The position numbers and the translations under genes are program-made. A stretch of 64,000 nt of DNA from Flavobacterium buctense (lineage in GTDB: Bacteria; Bacteroidota; Bacteroidia; Flavobacteriales; Flavobacteriaceae): contig NZ_JACTAB010000002.1 of NCBI RefSeq assembly GCF_014486695.1, positions 248,001 through 312,000 of the forward strand. Reading direction: 5' to 3'. Under the pieces are notes generated by a model, which worked only from the letters and a program-made list of their open reading frames with translations, did no database searches and was not told where the DNA came from. Positions 61,262-64,000 of the stretch are shown in pieces (positions within the stretch are counted from its first letter, which is position 1; each line of letters opens with the position of its first letter).

Positions 61262-61423
61262 TAAAAAAAGCCTACATTAGGTGAATGCATAAACTCGTAA
61301 GGACAAGTTTTGAGCTAACTCGTTGGTCAAGGATCCACGATAAAAGTGGCATGCTTTAGTAACGACGATTTGCTCATTCTAAATTGTTAGTGTTGAGTTT
61401 ACCAATTAAAATCTAATGTAGGC
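61262..61423 (-). ncRNA. ssrS: 6S RNA (6S-Flavo-like)
   Basis: On the minus strand the ends pair as GCCTACATTAG (61413-61423) with CTAATGTAGGC (61270-61280), followed by a T-run. A CCAC/GTGG apical hairpin lies at 61335-61349, with partly paired, partly open sequence between. About 154 nt, single open-complex-like rod with closed ends, 25 bp past zapA and just before rny. Bacterial 6S RNA binds the RNA polymerase holoenzyme and is often found beside zapA. The assignment rests on structure and position. Confidence 0.75.
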
Positions 61424-61448
61424 GGTATTGTAATCTATGTTAAGAACG

Positions 61449-61745
61449 TTATTTTTTATCGAGATAATCGAACAATAAATCATTAATCTTTTTTAATCTG
61501 TCCAGAGTTTCCGAACCATCTATGGCGTTATCCACTTGCTTTTGTTCTACTTGAGAGGCAAACTGTAAGGCGCACATGGCCAATACATCTTGCTTGTCGC
61601 GAACGGCATAGTTTTCTTCGAATTGCTTAATCATGGCATCAATTTTTTTGGAAGCACTTCTCAGTCCTTCTTCTTGCGATAGGTCTACCGTTAACGGATA
61701 AACTCTGTCGGCAATTGATAACTTTATTTTAAGCTTATCCTCCAT
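61449..61745 (-). CDS. zapA: Cell division protein ZapA
   Basis: 98 residues. KIKLSIADRVYPLTVDLSQE and then GLRSASKKIDAMIKQFEENY are the ZapA domain; a coiled coil with LAMCALQFASQVEQKQ and RLKKINDLLFDYL forms the dimer/tetramer stalk. Bundles FtsZ filaments at the division site. It starts 3 bp after the upstream coiled-coil gene and is followed by the 6S RNA. Confidence 0.92.
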   Translation of the reverse strand: MEDKLKIKLSIADRVYPLTVDLSQEEGLRSASKKIDAMIKQFEENYAVRDKQDVLAMCALQFASQVEQKQVDNAIDGSETLDRLKKINDLLFDYLDKK

Positions 61746-61748
61746 ATT

Positions 61749-62039
61749 TTAGTCTGATAACTGCGCGATACAGTAATCTATCTCTCGGATTAATGAATTT
61801 ATTTTAAGCTTGGTATCTCTTTTGTTTTCTTCACCGCCTAATAATGAATTGGCCATTTTGAGGGATTCACATTCTGATTTTAATGTTGTGATTTCGTCAG
61901 TTTGTTTTTGAATCAACTTTGCAGCTTCATGTAATTCTGTTCTTAATGCCATAGAATTTTTCTCCAAACTGTCTATTTTCATAAAAAGTTTTTCAATCCT
62001 ATTTTCAACAGAATCAAATATTTCTGCAATTTCACTCAT
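61749..62039 (-). CDS. Small coiled-coil protein, putative ZapA partner
   Basis: 96 residues, nearly all heptad-like helix (VENRIEKLFMKIDSLEKNSM, TTLKSECESLKMANSLLGGE, LIREIDYCIAQLSD). The fold and its position 3 bp before zapA suggest a ZapB-like or other divisome partner. No signature identifies it further. A consensus promoter precedes it and probably drives zapA, the 6S RNA and rny. Confidence 0.7.
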   Translation of the reverse strand: MSEIAEIFDSVENRIEKLFMKIDSLEKNSMALRTELHEAAKLIQKQTDEITTLKSECESLKMANSLLGGEENKRDTKLKINSLIREIDYCIAQLSD

Positions 62040-62066
62040 AAATTACTTTATTCATTACTTACTTTA

Positions 62067-62096
62067 CAAAGTTAGGATTCTATTTTGTTTGCACAA
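62067..62096 (-). promoter_or_regulatory. Promoter of the coiled-coil/zapA/6S/rny unit
   Basis: On the minus strand TTG (62094-62096), exactly 19 bp, TAACTTTG (62067-62074). About 28 bp separate it from the first ATG. Confidence 0.75.
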
Positions 62097-62229
62097 TATT
62101 TTTCACAATTATTTATCCTTACTTTTAAAATGAAATGGTAACATTTTGTTTCTTAATGAGTTATAAATAAAAATTAGAAATCGTAAATTTTAACTTACTT
62201 TTTTATACCTTAGCTAAAACATCGCTTTT

Positions 62230-63927
62230 ATGAAATACATTGGGTTATTGTGTTGTTATACTGCTATGCTTTTTGGGCAAAATCAGTATCCGAAGGACTA
62301 TTTTCGATCTCCTTTGGATATTCCATTGCAACTTTCCGGCAATTTTGGCGAATTGAGACCGAATCATTTTCATTCCGGTTTCGATTTTAAAACGCAAAAA
62401 AAAGAAGGTTTCAAGGTTTATGCTGTCGCCGAGGGTTATGTTTCCCGAATTAAAATAGCTGAAAATGGCTATGGAAAAGCCGTATACATTACACATCCAA
62501 ATGGTTACACTTCTGTTTACGGTCATTTGCAATCAGGTTTTGGTGAAGTCGAAAAGTTGATAAAGAGCTCACAATACCAAGCCAAATCATATGAAATTGA
62601 TGTAACATTTTCACCCACTGAATTAGTTGTCAAAAAAGAGGATGTCATCGGTCTCACCGGAAATACAGGAGGTTCTGATGGTCCGCATTTGCATTTTGAA
62701 ATCCGAGATACGACAACCGAAAAGATTATAAATCCTATGTATTTCGGTTTTGACTCGGTTATTACCGATTCTAAGAGACCTATTCTCAATAGTTTATTTG
62801 TTTATCCGCTAGATCAAAATTCAATAGTCAATCAATCCAAAAGACCTATAGCGGTTAGTGTTTCGCAACAAGCTGATGGGAGTTATATAGCCGAAAAAGT
62901 TTTAGCCACAGGAAAAATCGGTTTCGGAATTACCACTTTTGATTACGATGATGTTTCCTGGAATGCCAATGGAATTTTCAGAGTACAGACTTCTTTAAAC
63001 GGAAAAGCTGATTTTAAGTATAAGTTCGATACTTTTTCTTTTGATGAAACTCGTTATGTAAATGCATTAATTGATTATGGTCGGTATAAAAAATTAGGGC
63101 AACGCGTTCAAAAGCTGTATACTGAAAATCCATATCCGCTTAGCATTATCCAATCCGGAAATACTAATGGAATTATTTCTGTTTCTGCTAACATGACTCA
63201 AAACTATAAAATAGAAATAGCCGATTTTAGCGAAAATTTGACTCGTGTTTTTATTCCAATAGAATATTCAACCTTGACTTCAAAAGTCAATGAAGTACCA
63301 ATTACGTCTAAATATTTGGTGAAAACCAATAAGGAGAATGTTTTCTCTTTGGAAAATGTTACAGTTTCCATTCCGGCAAATACTTTTCTGAAAGATTTCT
63401 ATATGGATTTTGAAGTCAAGAACGGATTGTTGCATTTGCATGATGATGTTGAGCCGGCTTTTGCCAATATGGCGATTACTTTTGAAGATAGTGTAAGTTC
63501 GGAAAAGGATAGGAAAAAAATGTTTATTGGTTCTATTGACGGCAAAAAAATCTATTATTACAATACTAAACGCTATAAAAATTCGTTTACAGTTTATTCC
63601 AAATATTTGGGAGATTATAAACTGTTCAAAGACAGCATGCCACCGAAAATTAAGATTGACAAGAAAATCGGAGGCAAATGGATTAGCCAACAAAACGAAT
63701 TACTATTTACAATTTCCGATGATTTGTCAGGGATCAAAAGCTACGAAGGCATGCTAAACGGCAATTGGATTTTATTAGAATACGAACCCAAAACCAAAAA
63801 ACTAATCCATCACTTTTCTGATGGAATAGTAGCGGAAGGGAAAAACGATTTAAAAGTCGTCGTTACCGATAATGTTGGAAATTCTACTATCTTTGAAACA
63901 CAATTTTTTAGAAGTCAAAAACCTTAA
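62230..63927 (+). CDS. Secreted M23-family metallopeptidase
   Basis: 565 residues. Signal peptide (1-16, ending LFGQ). LytM/M23 domain at about 30-175: RPNHFHSGFDFKTQKKEG with zinc ligands His48 and Asp52, GYVSRIKIAENGYGKAVYIT, VYGHLQSGFGEVEKL and the H-x-H motif DGPHLHFEIRD. The remaining ~390 residues form beta-rich domains. Cuts peptide cross-links in peptidoglycan, probably during wall growth or remodelling. A long C-terminal region suggests binding or anchoring. Confidence 0.92.
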   Translation: MKYIGLLCCYTAMLFGQNQYPKDYFRSPLDIPLQLSGNFGELRPNHFHSGFDFKTQKKEGFKVYAVAEGYVSRIKIAENGYGKAVYITHPNGYTSVYGHLQSGFGEVEKLIKSSQYQAKSYEIDVTFSPTELVVKKEDVIGLTGNTGGSDGPHLHFEIRDTTTEKIINPMYFGFDSVITDSKRPILNSLFVYPLDQNSIVNQSKRPIAVSVSQQADGSYIAEKVLATGKIGFGITTFDYDDVSWNANGIFRVQTSLNGKADFKYKFDTFSFDETRYVNALIDYGRYKKLGQRVQKLYTENPYPLSIIQSGNTNGIISVSANMTQNYKIEIADFSENLTRVFIPIEYSTLTSKVNEVPITSKYLVKTNKENVFSLENVTVSIPANTFLKDFYMDFEVKNGLLHLHDDVEPAFANMAITFEDSVSSEKDRKKMFIGSIDGKKIYYYNTKRYKNSFTVYSKYLGDYKLFKDSMPPKIKIDKKIGGKWISQQNELLFTISDDLSGIKSYEGMLNGNWILLEYEPKTKKLIHHFSDGIVAEGKNDLKVVVTDNVGNSTIFETQFFRSQKP

Positions 63928-63936
63928 TCCTATAGT

Positions 63937-64000
63937 TTGAGAACAAATAAATTCCTTTTTACACTCCTTTTTTTAGCGTTCAATTGCATCGCTTTAGCCC
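63937..64000 (+). CDS. Secreted protein, N-terminal signal peptide only (cut by window end)
   Basis: TTG at 63937 opens an uninterrupted frame (RTNKFLFTLLFLAFNCIALA) reading exactly like a signal peptide, ten bases after the M23 peptidase stop. The start codon and the mature protein cannot be judged from 64 bp. Similar Flavobacterium loci are often followed by outer-membrane proteins, but that is not shown here. Confidence 0.5.
   Translation, partial: MRTNKFLFTLLFLAFNCIALA

Overview
The window looks like a 64 kb piece of a Flavobacterium-type chromosome (Bacteroidota, Flavobacteriaceae). The DNA is AT-rich and Shine-Dalgarno sites are essentially absent. Many genes carry the Bacteroidota promoter pattern TTG-N(17-23)-TAnnTTTG. 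There are type IX secretion (T9SS) cargo proteins with C-terminal sorting domains, a mitochondrial-like aconitase, a long-form GAPDH, DUF4290/DUF493/DUF5686/DUF2279 genes and a 6S RNA beside zapA. Most of the window is conserved housekeeping sequence. I see no phage, insertion sequence, CRISPR array, toxin-antitoxin pair or secretion machinery locus.

Layout. 1-3.8 kb: the 3' end of a T9SS cargo gene, a tiny secreted/membrane-tail protein and prfC (RF3). 4-9.3 kb: a three-gene periplasmic PPIase/chaperone operon of SurA type leading into an orphan MoxR ATPase. 9.3-13.3 kb: acyltransferase, aconitase, small secreted protein. 13.4-20.6 kb: GAPDH and HtrA-type protease on the minus strand, divergent from a dapF-GNAT-mltG-DUF2279 operon, then a lysozyme-like protein. 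20.6-30.3 kb: an RsmI-like methylase and LMW phosphatase, dnaA, thioesterase, YigZ, HAD phosphatase, ribD, GNAT, prmC, a MacB/FtsX-type permease and hisS.

30.3-42.8 kb is the accessory part: two adjacent paralogous T9SS cargo genes. One is a ~2,965-residue giant with two Gly-rich domains, twelve ~90-residue Ig-like repeats arranged as six dimers, a LamG-like domain and a sorting tail. The other is a 1,061-residue copy lacking the N-terminal two thirds. Their upstream DNA is also duplicated.

43-52.6 kb: tRNA-Met, START-like protein, class IV aminotransferase, YqgE, HU, fmt, recQ, an AAA ATPase, a conserved structured RNA, DUF493, DUF4290, murA and a TauE permease. The murA product has Asp in place of the fosfomycin-target Cys. 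52.6-64 kb: a secreted small protein, a DUF5686 outer-membrane protein, aroQ, three paralogous small beta-barrels, xerD, a CheY-like protein, and the coiled-coil/zapA/6S RNA/rny unit. A secreted M23 peptidase and the first codons of another secreted protein end the window.

The most intriguing non-genic signal is a set of unrelated 8-14-nt quasi-repeats. They sit directly before the start codons of moxR, hisS, recQ and murA, between prmC and its convergent neighbour, and inside prmC. They seem to arise by local expansion and are not accounted for by the genes. Functions are assigned from motifs read by eye; no database search was possible.
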